Position numbers and translations under genes: made by a program. A stretch of 64,000 nt of DNA. It comes from Afipia sp. Its GTDB lineage: Bacteria; Pseudomonadota; Alphaproteobacteria; Rhizobiales; Xanthobacteraceae. Position 1 is the first letter of the stretch, and the number at the start of each line of letters is the position of its first letter. Location of the stretch: the NCBI GenBank assembly GCA_017474385.1, contig JAFVHU010000152.1, positions 146,317 through 210,316 on the forward strand, in the 5' to 3' direction. Of this stretch, positions 53,596 through 61,696 are shown in pieces. The notes under the pieces were generated by a model, which ran no database searches, had not been told where the DNA came from, and was given only the letters and a program-made list of their open reading frames with translations.

Positions 53596-54288
53596 ATGAG
53601 CGAGACGATCGATGAGCTGAATATCGGGGCTCATTTTCTGGATCGGCTATCAGACGACGAGAGGACGCGCCTTCGCGAACTCGGCCGCCGGATCGTGGTT
53701 CGGCAAGGCGATACTGTCTTCAATCAAGGCGAGCACCACGAGGGCATTTTCATCATCGAGCGTGGACAGGTCCGGGTTTACTACACCGCACCCTCTGGCC
53801 GCGAAATAACGCTTGCCTACTGGACGCCCGGACACTTTATTGGCGGGCCCGAAGTATCTGGCGGCGGCACGCATATGTGGTCTGGTGTCGCCATCGATGA
53901 CTGCGAGATCATGCTGTTACCGAGCGCCGCCCTTCAGAAGTTGCTGTCGCAGATTCCGAACTTTGCCATGGCGCTGATCGACGGTCTTGTAGCCAAGGGA
54001 AAATGCTATTCATCCATGGCGCAGATGCTCGGCACGCGTTCTGTCATCGAGCGTCTGGCGCAGTATCTGCTAAACCTGTCGGAACTCTATGGCTCACCCG
54101 ACGGCGACGCGGTCATTGTCAACCGCAAGGTGACGCACGACCAGATTGCCGCGATGGTGGGCTCAACGCGGCAGTGGGTGACGATGATGCTCAAGCGATT
54201 CCAAGCCAAGCGAATCGTATCGATCGAGGGAGGCATCATCAGAATCGAGCGCATCGACCTCCTTGAACAGATTCTGTTCAAGGAATAG
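53596..54288 (+). CDS. Crp/Fnr-family transcriptional regulator
   Basis: 230 residues from the ATG at 53596 (MSETIDELNIGAHFLDRLSDDERTRL). Upstream frame could add 69 residues of unlikely composition. The sensor domain is GDTVFNQGEHHEGIFIIERGQVRVYYTAPSGREITLAYWTPGHFIGGPEV. It lacks the FGE-x-R cAMP motif of CRP and has no N-terminal Cys cluster, so the effector is unknown. HTH: VTHDQIAAMVGSTRQWVTMMLKRFQ, with a STRQWVT helix different from the CRP-like protein at 35566. Divergent from the taurine-type ABC operon and convergent with the HEAT-protein operon; it may control either. Confidence 0.88.
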   Translation: MSETIDELNIGAHFLDRLSDDERTRLRELGRRIVVRQGDTVFNQGEHHEGIFIIERGQVRVYYTAPSGREITLAYWTPGHFIGGPEVSGGGTHMWSGVAIDDCEIMLLPSAALQKLLSQIPNFAMALIDGLVAKGKCYSSMAQMLGTRSVIERLAQYLLNLSELYGSPDGDAVIVNRKVTHDQIAAMVGSTRQWVTMMLKRFQAKRIVSIEGGIIRIERIDLLEQILFKE

Positions 54289-54306
54289 CGCGCCGCATAT
54301 CCGAGG

Positions 54307-55269
54307 CTACGCGCCCCTCAATTGGCCAAGCGCCCAGATAATCGTCTTGCGCACATCCGGATCGGGATCAGACACCCTCTGCGTAAGAGCATCCCGTGCG
54401 CGTGGATCAGCGATGTCACCCAGCGCAGCAGCCGCCTCCTTGCGCAGAGACGGCAGTTCGTCGTCAAGAACAGCGACGATGTCAGGCACAGCGTCGCCTG
54501 CCTTCAATTTTCCCAGAGATTGCAGCGCTTTCTGCCGAACCTGCCAATAGGCATCGTGCAGAGCCGCCCGCAATGACAGCGATGAAGATGCCTGTCCGAT
54601 CCGCGCAATGCTCTCCGCCGCCGCGGCACGCACTTGCCATTCAGTATCAGCGAGCGCGTCCACAGCGGCCTGCGCCGCGGCGCTGTTTCGCGCGAAAGCC
54701 AGCGCATTGATTGCCGCAAGGCGCACGTCCGCATTTTCATCCCGCGCTGCACGGATCAGCGAAGGTAAAGTTTCAACCAGCTTCAGATAGCCAATCACGC
54801 CGACAGCCTGCACGCGAACGGCTGGATCAGAATCGCTGAGCGCTGTCACCGCCGGCCCCAAAGCTTCCGGTATGCGGAGGGCTTTCAACGACCGAAAGAT
54901 AGCAGCGCGCACAAAAGCCGAGGCATGCGCTACCAGCGGCAACAGTGCTTCGCCGGCCGCCGGTTCACGAATCTCCACAAGGCTGTCAGCTGCGGCGGCT
55001 GCGACATCCAGATCAGCATCGACAACGCCCTTTACCAAGGCATGAGCGACGATTAATCCGTCGAACTCGCCGAGTGCCCGAACGGCCTGAAACCTGACTT
55101 CGGGCTCCATATCCGCAACGGCAGATGCCAGGTACTCAACGGCTTCGGGACTCGCTGTTTCGGCGATGTCGATCACGGCCAGACGGCGCACGGACGCATC
55201 CGCACTCGCGAGGCCGCGGGCAATATCCTCGATATCGCCGAACGATTCGAAAGGTTCGAACGCAGACAT
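54307..55269 (-). CDS. HEAT-repeat protein
   Basis: 320 residues made almost entirely of HEAT/PBS-lyase-type repeats of ~31 residues: for example ASVRRLAVIDIAETASPEAVEYLASAV, PEVRFQAVRALGEF, PAVRVQAVGVIGYLKLVETLPSLI, ADVRLAAINALAFAR, WQVRAAAAESIARIG, WQVRQKALQSLGKL and PDVRKTIIWALGQL. Such solenoids serve as protein-binding scaffolds or, in CpcE relatives, chromophore lyase chaperones. Last gene of the nine-gene operon, 1 bp after the ferredoxin gene, so it probably assembles or docks the flavoprotein-ferredoxin pair. Confidence 0.9.
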   Translation of the reverse strand: MSAFEPFESFGDIEDIARGLASADASVRRLAVIDIAETASPEAVEYLASAVADMEPEVRFQAVRALGEFDGLIVAHALVKGVVDADLDVAAAAADSLVEIREPAAGEALLPLVAHASAFVRAAIFRSLKALRIPEALGPAVTALSDSDPAVRVQAVGVIGYLKLVETLPSLIRAARDENADVRLAAINALAFARNSAAAQAAVDALADTEWQVRAAAAESIARIGQASSSLSLRAALHDAYWQVRQKALQSLGKLKAGDAVPDIVAVLDDELPSLRKEAAAALGDIADPRARDALTQRVSDPDPDVRKTIIWALGQLRGA

Positions 55270-55270
55270 G

Positions 55271-55504
55271 TCAGCGAAGCAGGTATGGAATGTTGACCGT
55301 CACCGCGCCCGTCGGACAGTCGGTCTCACACGGCATGCAATACCAGCATTCGTCGTACTTCATGTAGGCCTTGCCGGTCAGGTCACTGATACGCAGTACA
55401 TCGAGCGGGCAAACGTCGACACAGACGGTACAGCCCTTGTCGGCGATACATTTGGCATCGTCCACGACAACCGGGACGGTCGTTGGTGCGAGGGCAAGAG
55501 GCAT
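55271..55504 (-). CDS. 2[4Fe-4S] ferredoxin-like subunit (AprB-like)
   Basis: 77 residues with two cluster motifs: C-IADKG-CTVCVDVCPLDV and CWYCMPCETDCPTGAVTV. The longer insert in the first cluster and the CWYCMPCETDCP second motif resemble AprB, the iron-sulfur subunit of adenylylsulfate reductase, without AprB's C-terminal tail. 12 bp after the flavoprotein gene. It would carry electrons to or from that FAD subunit. Confidence 0.9.
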   Translation of the reverse strand: MPLALAPTTVPVVVDDAKCIADKGCTVCVDVCPLDVLRISDLTGKAYMKYDECWYCMPCETDCPTGAVTVNIPYLLR

Positions 55505-55516
55505 GGAGACTCCGGG

Positions 55517-57253
55517 TCAGGCGTGTTGAAGAATACGTTGGCGATCGTATGCCGATCGCTCGGCCTCCTCGATCGGCACGATGTATGGCGCGACGGCGCG
55601 CTTCTCCGCCGTCATGCGGCCGTTCTGCTTGCTCAGGATGCTGTGGCAAAACCACTCGTCGTCGTTCTTCTCGGGATAGTCCACCCGTTGATGATAGAGA
55701 CCCCAGCGGCTTTCGGTCCGAAACAGGGAAGCGAAGGCAGCCATGTCCGCACAGTCCAGAATGGAGGACACTTCAAGCGCACGCATCAATTCGTGTGAGT
55801 CTCGCGCCACCATTCCGTTCTCCAGATCGTCGCGCACCTCAGCGAATCGCGCCTGGCCGATTTGCATCTTCGCCGTCACCTTTGGTGGCTGCAGGTAATC
55901 GTTCACAAGACGCCGCGCTTTATACTCAAGCTGGTTCGGCGGAATGCCATCGTCGCGCCGCGTCGGCGCCAGCACACGCGCCTGTTCGCGGACGACGTCG
56001 TCCCGCTCGTAGTCCGGCAGATCGACGTCCGCAGCGAAGTCGATTGCGTGCTCACCCGCCACGGCGCCATTGGTGAACGCGCCGAGCATGTAATTGTGCG
56101 GCACGCTGGCCATGTCGCCGGCTGCGTAGAGACCCTTTACCGTAGTTCGTGCAAATTCATCGACGAACACACCGGACGCGCTGTGACCGGAGCACAATCC
56201 GATCTCGGAGATGTGCATTTCGATCATGCGTTCGCGATAGTTCGTTCTCCGGTTCTCGTGGAATCGCCCGCGCGACGGCCGCTCGACTTTGTGCAGCACC
56301 GCCTCGATCTGACCCACCGTATCGCTGTGCAGGTGATTGAGCTTTAAAAACACCGGCCCCTTGCCTGATTGCAGTTCGTTATAAAACTCCTGCATCATCT
56401 GGCCCGACCAGTAGTCGCATTCGATGAACCGATTGCCTTCGCTGTTAGCCGTGTAGGCTCCGAATGGACCCGCGACATAAGCGCAGGCCGGCCCGTTATA
56501 GTCCTTGATCAGCGGGTTGATCTGGTAGCACTCGATGTTGGCGAGGCCCGCGCCTGCATGATAGGCCATGGCATATCCGTCACCGGAATTCGTCGCGTTC
56601 TCATAGGTGCCCCAGAGATAACCGGACTGCGGCAAACCGAGACGCCCCGCCGCTCCCGTGCAGAGAATGACCGCCTTCGCTCTCAGCACAAGAAACTCGG
56701 CAGAACGGGTATTCACTGCGATCGCTCCCGCAATCCGCCCATCTTTCGCCGTGAGCAGCCGCGTCGCCATATAGCGATTGGAGATCAGCACCTGCTCTCG
56801 CCGAAGCTGACGATAGAGCGCCTTCTTGACGGTATCTCCATTCGGCATCGGCAATACGTAGGAGCCGAGATGGTGTACTTTTTTGACGTCGAAATCGCCG
56901 TTCTCGTTTTTCTGGAATTTGATCCCGAATTTATCGAGCTCCTGAATGACATCAAAGCAACGCGACGCGTATTTGTAGACCGCCGCCTGATCGCATATGC
57001 CGTCATTCGCAATCGTAATTTCCTTGGTATATTGCTCCGGCGTCGCATATCCGGGCACAACCGCGTTGTTCAGCCCGTCCATGCCCATGGCAATGGCGCC
57101 AGAACGCTTCACGTTGGCTTTCTCGAGAAGGATCACACGCGCCTTGGGATTACGCCGCTTCGCCTTGTAGGCGGCCATCGGACCGGCAGTGCCGCCACCG
57201 ATCACCAGCACGTCGCATTCGACTTCGGACAGGCCGTTCTTGATTTCGTCCAT
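55517..57253 (-). CDS. FAD-dependent oxidoreductase, fumarate reductase/AprA family
   Basis: 578 residues from the ATG at 57253 (MDEIKNGLSEVECDVLVIGGGTAGPMAAYKA). FAD-binding GGGTAG is near residues 19-24. Further family segments are KRSGAIAMGMDGLNNAVVPG, HLGSYVLPMPNGDTVKKALYRQLRR, ILCTGAAGRLGLPQSGYLWGTYENATNSGDGYAMAYHAGAGLANIECYQINPLI and GLYAAGDMASVPHNYMLGAFTNGAVAGEHA. The ATGDGYAMAYRAGA-like and NPL elements recall AprA more than fumarate reductase. Paired with the AprB-like ferredoxin. The real substrate is unknown; no ATP sulfurylase or other sulfur-reduction gene is near. Confidence 0.88.
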   Translation of the reverse strand: MDEIKNGLSEVECDVLVIGGGTAGPMAAYKAKRRNPKARVILLEKANVKRSGAIAMGMDGLNNAVVPGYATPEQYTKEITIANDGICDQAAVYKYASRCFDVIQELDKFGIKFQKNENGDFDVKKVHHLGSYVLPMPNGDTVKKALYRQLRREQVLISNRYMATRLLTAKDGRIAGAIAVNTRSAEFLVLRAKAVILCTGAAGRLGLPQSGYLWGTYENATNSGDGYAMAYHAGAGLANIECYQINPLIKDYNGPACAYVAGPFGAYTANSEGNRFIECDYWSGQMMQEFYNELQSGKGPVFLKLNHLHSDTVGQIEAVLHKVERPSRGRFHENRRTNYRERMIEMHISEIGLCSGHSASGVFVDEFARTTVKGLYAAGDMASVPHNYMLGAFTNGAVAGEHAIDFAADVDLPDYERDDVVREQARVLAPTRRDDGIPPNQLEYKARRLVNDYLQPPKVTAKMQIGQARFAEVRDDLENGMVARDSHELMRALEVSSILDCADMAAFASLFRTESRWGLYHQRVDYPEKNDDEWFCHSILSKQNGRMTAEKRAVAPYIVPIEEAERSAYDRQRILQHA

Positions 57254-57263
57254 CACAGTTCTT

Positions 57264-57557
57264 TCACCCAGCGCGGGGCACCGACAACTCGCGGAGATAT
57301 ACCCACGGATAGATTCCGCGGTCGTGTCCGTCCGAGAAAAACAGCCGCACTGCGTAACTTCCGATCGGCTCAGCAGCAGCGACCCGCAAGCCGGGTTGAA
57401 GATTAAGCTCCAGCCCGTCAGCCTGACGACGGATCTCGCTCGCCGCCCTGCTCGCACGGCGCAACGTGATCGCCTCAAGCCGGCTGATTTCGCCATCCTG
57501 CCATGTGACGGCGAGAACGGTCTGATTGTCGACCAACTCGATTCCGATTGGCTGCAT
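57264..57557 (-). CDS. DUF971 (GBBH-like N-terminal domain) protein
   Basis: 97 residues. Reads MQPIGIELVDNQTVLAVTWQDGEISRLEAITLRRASRAASEI...IGSYAVRLFFSDGHDRGIYPWVYLREL, the DUF971 pattern (W-DG, then Y-I-F-DGH-GIY-W-LR). The domain is the Zn-containing N-terminal part of gamma-butyrobetaine hydroxylase, and as a lone protein it is often linked with Fe-S cluster handling. Between the ABC permease gene (75 bp) and the flavoprotein gene (10 bp). Confidence 0.88.
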   Translation of the reverse strand: MQPIGIELVDNQTVLAVTWQDGEISRLEAITLRRASRAASEIRRQADGLELNLQPGLRVAAAEPIGSYAVRLFFSDGHDRGIYPWVYLRELSVPRAG

Positions 57558-57632
57558 TTCAGTTCCTTTACGAGCTTCGGCAGTCTTGTAATCCGCGGGC
57601 TCGGCTACATGCTCGCAATAAATTGCTTTCCG

Positions 57633-58451
57633 CTATCCCGCTTGCCCGGCTTTCCGCTCATTATCGCCAAAGCGCGCGCGAGACGCTTTTTCGGCCCCGT
57701 ACCAGGGAAGAAGGCGACGAACCGCTCCCTCGAAGAGGAAATCCGCGACGACGCCCATGGTCCCCAGGACAATCAAGCCGACGAACATGTAATCGACACG
57801 GAACACCTGCTGAGACATTTGAATGAGATAACCAACGCCGAACGCTGCGCCTGCCAGTTCGGATGCGACCAGCAGGACCAGCGCAACGGACAAGCTCACG
57901 CGAAGGCCCGCGATGATGAACGGCAGCGCTCCTGGGATGACGACAAACGCAAAATTCCGCCATCCGCTCGCGCCAAGACTCGCTGCTGCGCGCCCCAGTA
58001 ACGGATTGGTATCGCGAACGCCGAGGTAGGTGTTGACCCAGACGGGGAAGAACACGCCCCATGCGATCAGGAAAATCTTGGACAACTCTCCGATACCGAA
58101 CCAAAAAATCGCCAGCGGCACGAAAGCCAGCGCGGGAATCGCGCGAAACATCTGCACCAACGGATTGATGGTGGCATGCAGCCATGGCAACTGCGCCATC
58201 GCGACACCGAGCAGTATCGCTAGGATTGAACCGCTGACGAATCCTATGATCGAGCGGAACAAGCTGGCTCCGAGATGCCGCAGCAATTCGCCAGAAGCAA
58301 GCAATGTCCAGCCCGATTGGAGGATGGTGGTGGGTGCAGGCAACATGATGTCATTAACGAGCCCACTGCGGCTCAATGCTTCCCATGCACCGAAGAAAAC
58401 AAGTGTGCCGATGACGCCAGCGGCGGCGCGCCGATCGAAGTGGATCGCCAT
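57633..58451 (-). CDS. ABC transporter permease, nitrate/sulfonate/taurine type
   Basis: 272 residues, six spans. Typical segments VQMFRAIPALAFVPLAIFWFGIGELSKIFLIAWGVFFPVWVNTYLGVRDTNPLLGRAAASLGASG and IPGALPFIIAGLRVSLSVALVLLVASELAGAAFGVGYLI. 3 bp after the ATPase gene. Confidence 0.92.
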   Translation of the reverse strand: MAIHFDRRAAAGVIGTLVFFGAWEALSRSGLVNDIMLPAPTTILQSGWTLLASGELLRHLGASLFRSIIGFVSGSILAILLGVAMAQLPWLHATINPLVQMFRAIPALAFVPLAIFWFGIGELSKIFLIAWGVFFPVWVNTYLGVRDTNPLLGRAAASLGASGWRNFAFVVIPGALPFIIAGLRVSLSVALVLLVASELAGAAFGVGYLIQMSQQVFRVDYMFVGLIVLGTMGVVADFLFEGAVRRLLPWYGAEKASRARFGDNERKAGQAG

Positions 58452-58454
58452 CTC

Positions 58455-59252
58455 CTACTCCGCAGTATCGAGACCGATGGCGCGGGCCACCCGGTCGTAT
58501 AGTTCGTTGAAGGCCGGCGACGTCCGGCGCCGAGGACGCTCCAGCTCGATCGGGATATCTTCCACGACGCACCCGGGATTCGCCGACATCACAATGAGCC
58601 GGCTGCCAAGGACCAGGGCTTCGGCGATATTGTGGGTGACAAACAGGATGGTCTGTGCACCTTGCTTCTGAATATCGATCAGTTTGGATTGCAGTGCATA
58701 GCGGGTCATGGCGTCGAGCGCGGCAAAAGGTTCGTCCATGAGCAGGAGCGCAGGCTTGGTTGCAAGCGCCCGCGCGATCGCCACCCGCTGCTTCATCCCC
58801 CCGGACAGTTCGAAGGGATATTTCGCGCCAGCGTCAGGCAGGCCCACTTGCCTCAGCAACTCATCGGCGACCTTTCGGCGCTCAGACGCCGCACGGCCTT
58901 CCATGCGTAGTCCAAATTCTACGTTTGCCTGCGCCGTCAGCCACGGAAACAGTGAGTAATCCTGGAAGACAACACCCCGCTCTGAACTCGGTCCTGCAAT
59001 GCGGTGGTCGTTGACAAGGACTTCACCGTGGGACGGTGCAACAAATCCCGCAAGAATATTGAGAAGCGTAGTCTTGCCGCATCCGCTGGGGCCAAGGACA
59101 CAGACAAACTCACCAGGCGCGATGGTGAGGGATACATTCCTCAATGCCACCGTTCGGCCGCGGCCGGAGTCATAAACATGACCAAGGTCGTTGCATGCAA
59201 TCAGCGGCCGTTGTGCCGCAACCGCAGCAGGGAGGTCGACCCTTAAGTTCAT
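58455..59252 (-). CDS. ABC transporter ATPase, nitrate/sulfonate/taurine type
   Basis: 265 residues. Walker A GPSGCGKTT, signature LSGGMKQRVAIARAL, Walker B LLMDEPFAALDAMT, H-loop VTHNIAEAL. Encoded 24 bp after the binding protein gene and 3 bp before the permease. Confidence 0.92.
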   Translation of the reverse strand: MNLRVDLPAAVAAQRPLIACNDLGHVYDSGRGRTVALRNVSLTIAPGEFVCVLGPSGCGKTTLLNILAGFVAPSHGEVLVNDHRIAGPSSERGVVFQDYSLFPWLTAQANVEFGLRMEGRAASERRKVADELLRQVGLPDAGAKYPFELSGGMKQRVAIARALATKPALLLMDEPFAALDAMTRYALQSKLIDIQKQGAQTILFVTHNIAEALVLGSRLIVMSANPGCVVEDIPIELERPRRRTSPAFNELYDRVARAIGLDTAE

Positions 59253-59276
59253 GCGATGACTCCAGCCGGGGCGTGG

Positions 59277-60245
59277 CTACTTCTTGCGTGCTTGATCGAG
59301 CAGACCTGTGACAACGACGGCGTTGAAGTCGGGTATCTTGATGTCCGAGCGCACCAGTTTGTTGTCGATCGCCCACTTCGCTTGTGCTTCAAATTCGGCA
59401 ACAAGTTCCTTTTTGCCGCTTTTCAGATCAAAATCGGTGCGTGGCAGAAAATTCCGCACGATCTCGGGGTCGACCTTGATGCGCTCGGCAATCAGGCTGG
59501 CAGCAGCGTTTGGATCCTTCTTGATGATCTCGTCTGCCTCAATCAGCGCCTTGAGAGCCTTCACGAGAAGGTCCGGTTTGCTGTCGATGCTTGATTGCAG
59601 CGTGATGATCGTCGAAAATCCGACATAGAGACCCGGCGAACGGATCGCGTGAAACTTGCCGCCACCCTGCTTGATCGCCAGCGAAATATGCGGCTCCGTC
59701 CAAATGAAGCCATCGATGGCTCCGCTCGAAAGACTCCCGACAAAGTCGCCGGGATTGAGGCTCACCGCCGTGATGTCGGCGAATGTCAGATTCGCTTCCT
59801 TCAGCAGCTTCGAAAGATAGTAGTGCGCGTTGGTACCCTGCGAGTAGCCGATTTTGCGCCCTTTAACATCCTTGATCGTCTTGATGTCCTTTACGGCCAC
59901 GAGATCAAACGATTCCTGACGGTTCAACGTGCCGATGACGCGCACCGGCAGCCCGTTGAGATTCGCGAACAGAACGGGCGTTTCGGCGGCCGTGCCGATC
60001 ACCACACCACCCCCAACCAGTGCGTCCAGGACAAGCCGGCCACTGGGGAAAGTTGTGACCTTGGGTGCAAGTCCCTGTTTTTCCCAACCCTTGGATTGAT
60101 CCGCGACAAAGAACTGCCCCCAACTCACAGCGAGGCCTTCACCAATCGTAATGTCCTGAGCTTGCGCAGACGCTGAGAACGCGCCAGCCAGCGCAGCCAG
60201 CAACATGGCCCCCGGCTTCACAAATCGAGCCGTCCAACGATTCAT
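59277..60245 (-). CDS. NMT1/SsuA-type periplasmic binding protein
   Basis: 322 residues from the ATG at 60245. Signal peptide MNRWTARFVKPGAMLLAALAGAFSASAQA. The family core follows: ITIGEGLAVSWGQFFVADQSKGWEKQGL, FPSGRLVLDALVGGGVVIGTAAETPVLFANLNGLPVRVIG and GRKIGYSQGTNAHYYLSKLLKEANL. Such proteins bind sulfonates, nitrate, thiamine precursors or small amides. Encoded 8 bp after the first amidase-like gene pair, suggesting the imported ligand is an amide or ureide. Confidence 0.9.
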   Translation of the reverse strand: MNRWTARFVKPGAMLLAALAGAFSASAQAQDITIGEGLAVSWGQFFVADQSKGWEKQGLAPKVTTFPSGRLVLDALVGGGVVIGTAAETPVLFANLNGLPVRVIGTLNRQESFDLVAVKDIKTIKDVKGRKIGYSQGTNAHYYLSKLLKEANLTFADITAVSLNPGDFVGSLSSGAIDGFIWTEPHISLAIKQGGGKFHAIRSPGLYVGFSTIITLQSSIDSKPDLLVKALKALIEADEIIKKDPNAAASLIAERIKVDPEIVRNFLPRTDFDLKSGKKELVAEFEAQAKWAIDNKLVRSDIKIPDFNAVVVTGLLDQARKK

Positions 60246-60253
60246 TGCGTTCT

Positions 60254-61696
60254 TCACGTCACCAACTCCGTTCGTGTTTCTGAGTTTTGAGATTTGTCGA
60301 GATATCTGACAACCCGCGCGCCGAGAGGCAGCTCGCTGCTGCGATGAAATTTGTCTGCGAGCCATGCGACATTATTGTCGGCGAAAGCGGGTCCGATAAC
60401 CGTGACGCCCTGCGGCAAGCCGTTCGGCAGAAAGCCGCTCGGAACGGCAACTGCAGACAGATCCGCGAGATTGACGAATGTCGTATAGGTGCCGGTCCGC
60501 GTGTTGAGATTAACAGGATCGGCCTCAAGTTCGGAATTCTTGTAAATGGTCCCCGTGGTGGGAACGACAAGGACATCGATATCGCGCCACAAATCGTTGA
60601 TCTCGCGCTTGAGAAGTTTGAGCCGCTGCTGACCAGCAAAAACGTCCGCGCCTGTTATTCGGGCCCCGCCGAGAAGGATGTCGCGTGTGACTGGCAGAAC
60701 GGAGCTATCACGGCTATCGAGAAATTCCTTCAACGCGCCGTAGCGTTCTGCAAGCCACGGCCCGCGAAACAGCATGTCGTTGATTTCGAGGAACGGCGCG
60801 AAATCGACGTCAACGCGAATTCCCCCGAGATCTTCGAGACGGCGGACGGCGTGATCGAATAGTTTTGCCGCGCCCGCGTCACCGAAGAAATCCAGATGCT
60901 GCGGCCTGGGTACGCCAAACCGAAAGCCGCGTATCGTTTTATCAAGCGGAGCCAATGGCACTGCCCGCGAGAACGGATCGCGCCGGTCGAAATCGCGGAT
61001 CACGTCGAAAGCTGCCTGGGCATCCGGCACTGTGAGCGCGAACACCGAGATCGTCTCGATGGAGCGGCAAGCCGAGACCGTTCCAATCCTGCTGATCAAT
61101 CCGCGCGTCGGCTTCAAGCCGACGACATTATTAAAGGCGGCAGGCACCCGGCCCGACCCGCCGGTATCTGTCCCCAATGCCAGGCTGACGAGGCCCGCCG
61201 CCACCGATACGGCTGCCCCAGAACTCGAGCCGCCCGGAATGTAATCCGCGTTGAAGGCATTGCGCGCAACACCGTAAGGTGATCGCACACCCACAAGACC
61301 GGTAGCGAACTGGTCCATGTTGGTCTTGCCGATAAGAATCGCGCCAGCGGCCAACAGCCGTTCAACAGACGGACTGCTCTCTTCAGCCACATAGGAGAAG
61401 TCCGGGCACGCCGATGTGGTTGGTAAGCCGACCACGTCGATGCAGTCTTTCACGCTGAACGGAACACCCCATAGCGGAAGGCTGGCCCGCACGGCCGGCG
61501 GCAAGCCTTCAAGCTGCCTCGCGCGGGTCAGAGCAGAATCGCGGCCGACGAGGCTGATCCAGACGCCATCGTCGCCGCGCTCAGCGATCCTGTCGAAGAT
61601 CGTTTCAACAACCCCTGATGGCGTAAACGAGCCGTTTTTGTATCCGGCCGTCAGACGCGGAAGATCGAGCTCAATCGTGTGGTGCTCTCCGCTCAT
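60254..61696 (-). CDS. Amidase-signature hydrolase, allophanate hydrolase-like (AtzF N-terminal domain only)
   Basis: 480 residues. The Ser-cisSer-Lys triad is complete: Lys in PFSVKDCIDV, Ser in YIPGGSSSGAAVSVAAG and the nucleophile Ser in LGTDTGGSGRVPAAFNN. LPTTSACPDFSYVAEESSPSVERLLAAGAILIGKTNMDQFATGLVGVRSPYG is very close to AtzF and urea-amidolyase allophanate hydrolases. Those have an extra ~130-residue C-terminal domain that is missing here, so it may be a related amidase rather than a true allophanate hydrolase. ATGA overlap with the upstream amidase. Confidence 0.9.
   Translation of the reverse strand: MSGEHHTIELDLPRLTAGYKNGSFTPSGVVETIFDRIAERGDDGVWISLVGRDSALTRARQLEGLPPAVRASLPLWGVPFSVKDCIDVVGLPTTSACPDFSYVAEESSPSVERLLAAGAILIGKTNMDQFATGLVGVRSPYGVARNAFNADYIPGGSSSGAAVSVAAGLVSLALGTDTGGSGRVPAAFNNVVGLKPTRGLISRIGTVSACRSIETISVFALTVPDAQAAFDVIRDFDRRDPFSRAVPLAPLDKTIRGFRFGVPRPQHLDFFGDAGAAKLFDHAVRRLEDLGGIRVDVDFAPFLEINDMLFRGPWLAERYGALKEFLDSRDSSVLPVTRDILLGGARITGADVFAGQQRLKLLKREINDLWRDIDVLVVPTTGTIYKNSELEADPVNLNTRTGTYTTFVNLADLSAVAVPSGFLPNGLPQGVTVIGPAFADNNVAWLADKFHRSSELPLGARVVRYLDKSQNSETRTELVT

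Noticed and set aside
56369-57406. 345-codon plus-strand frame opposite the flavoprotein
   Set aside because: Antisense shadow; the flavoprotein's FAD motifs are on the minus strand and in operon context.
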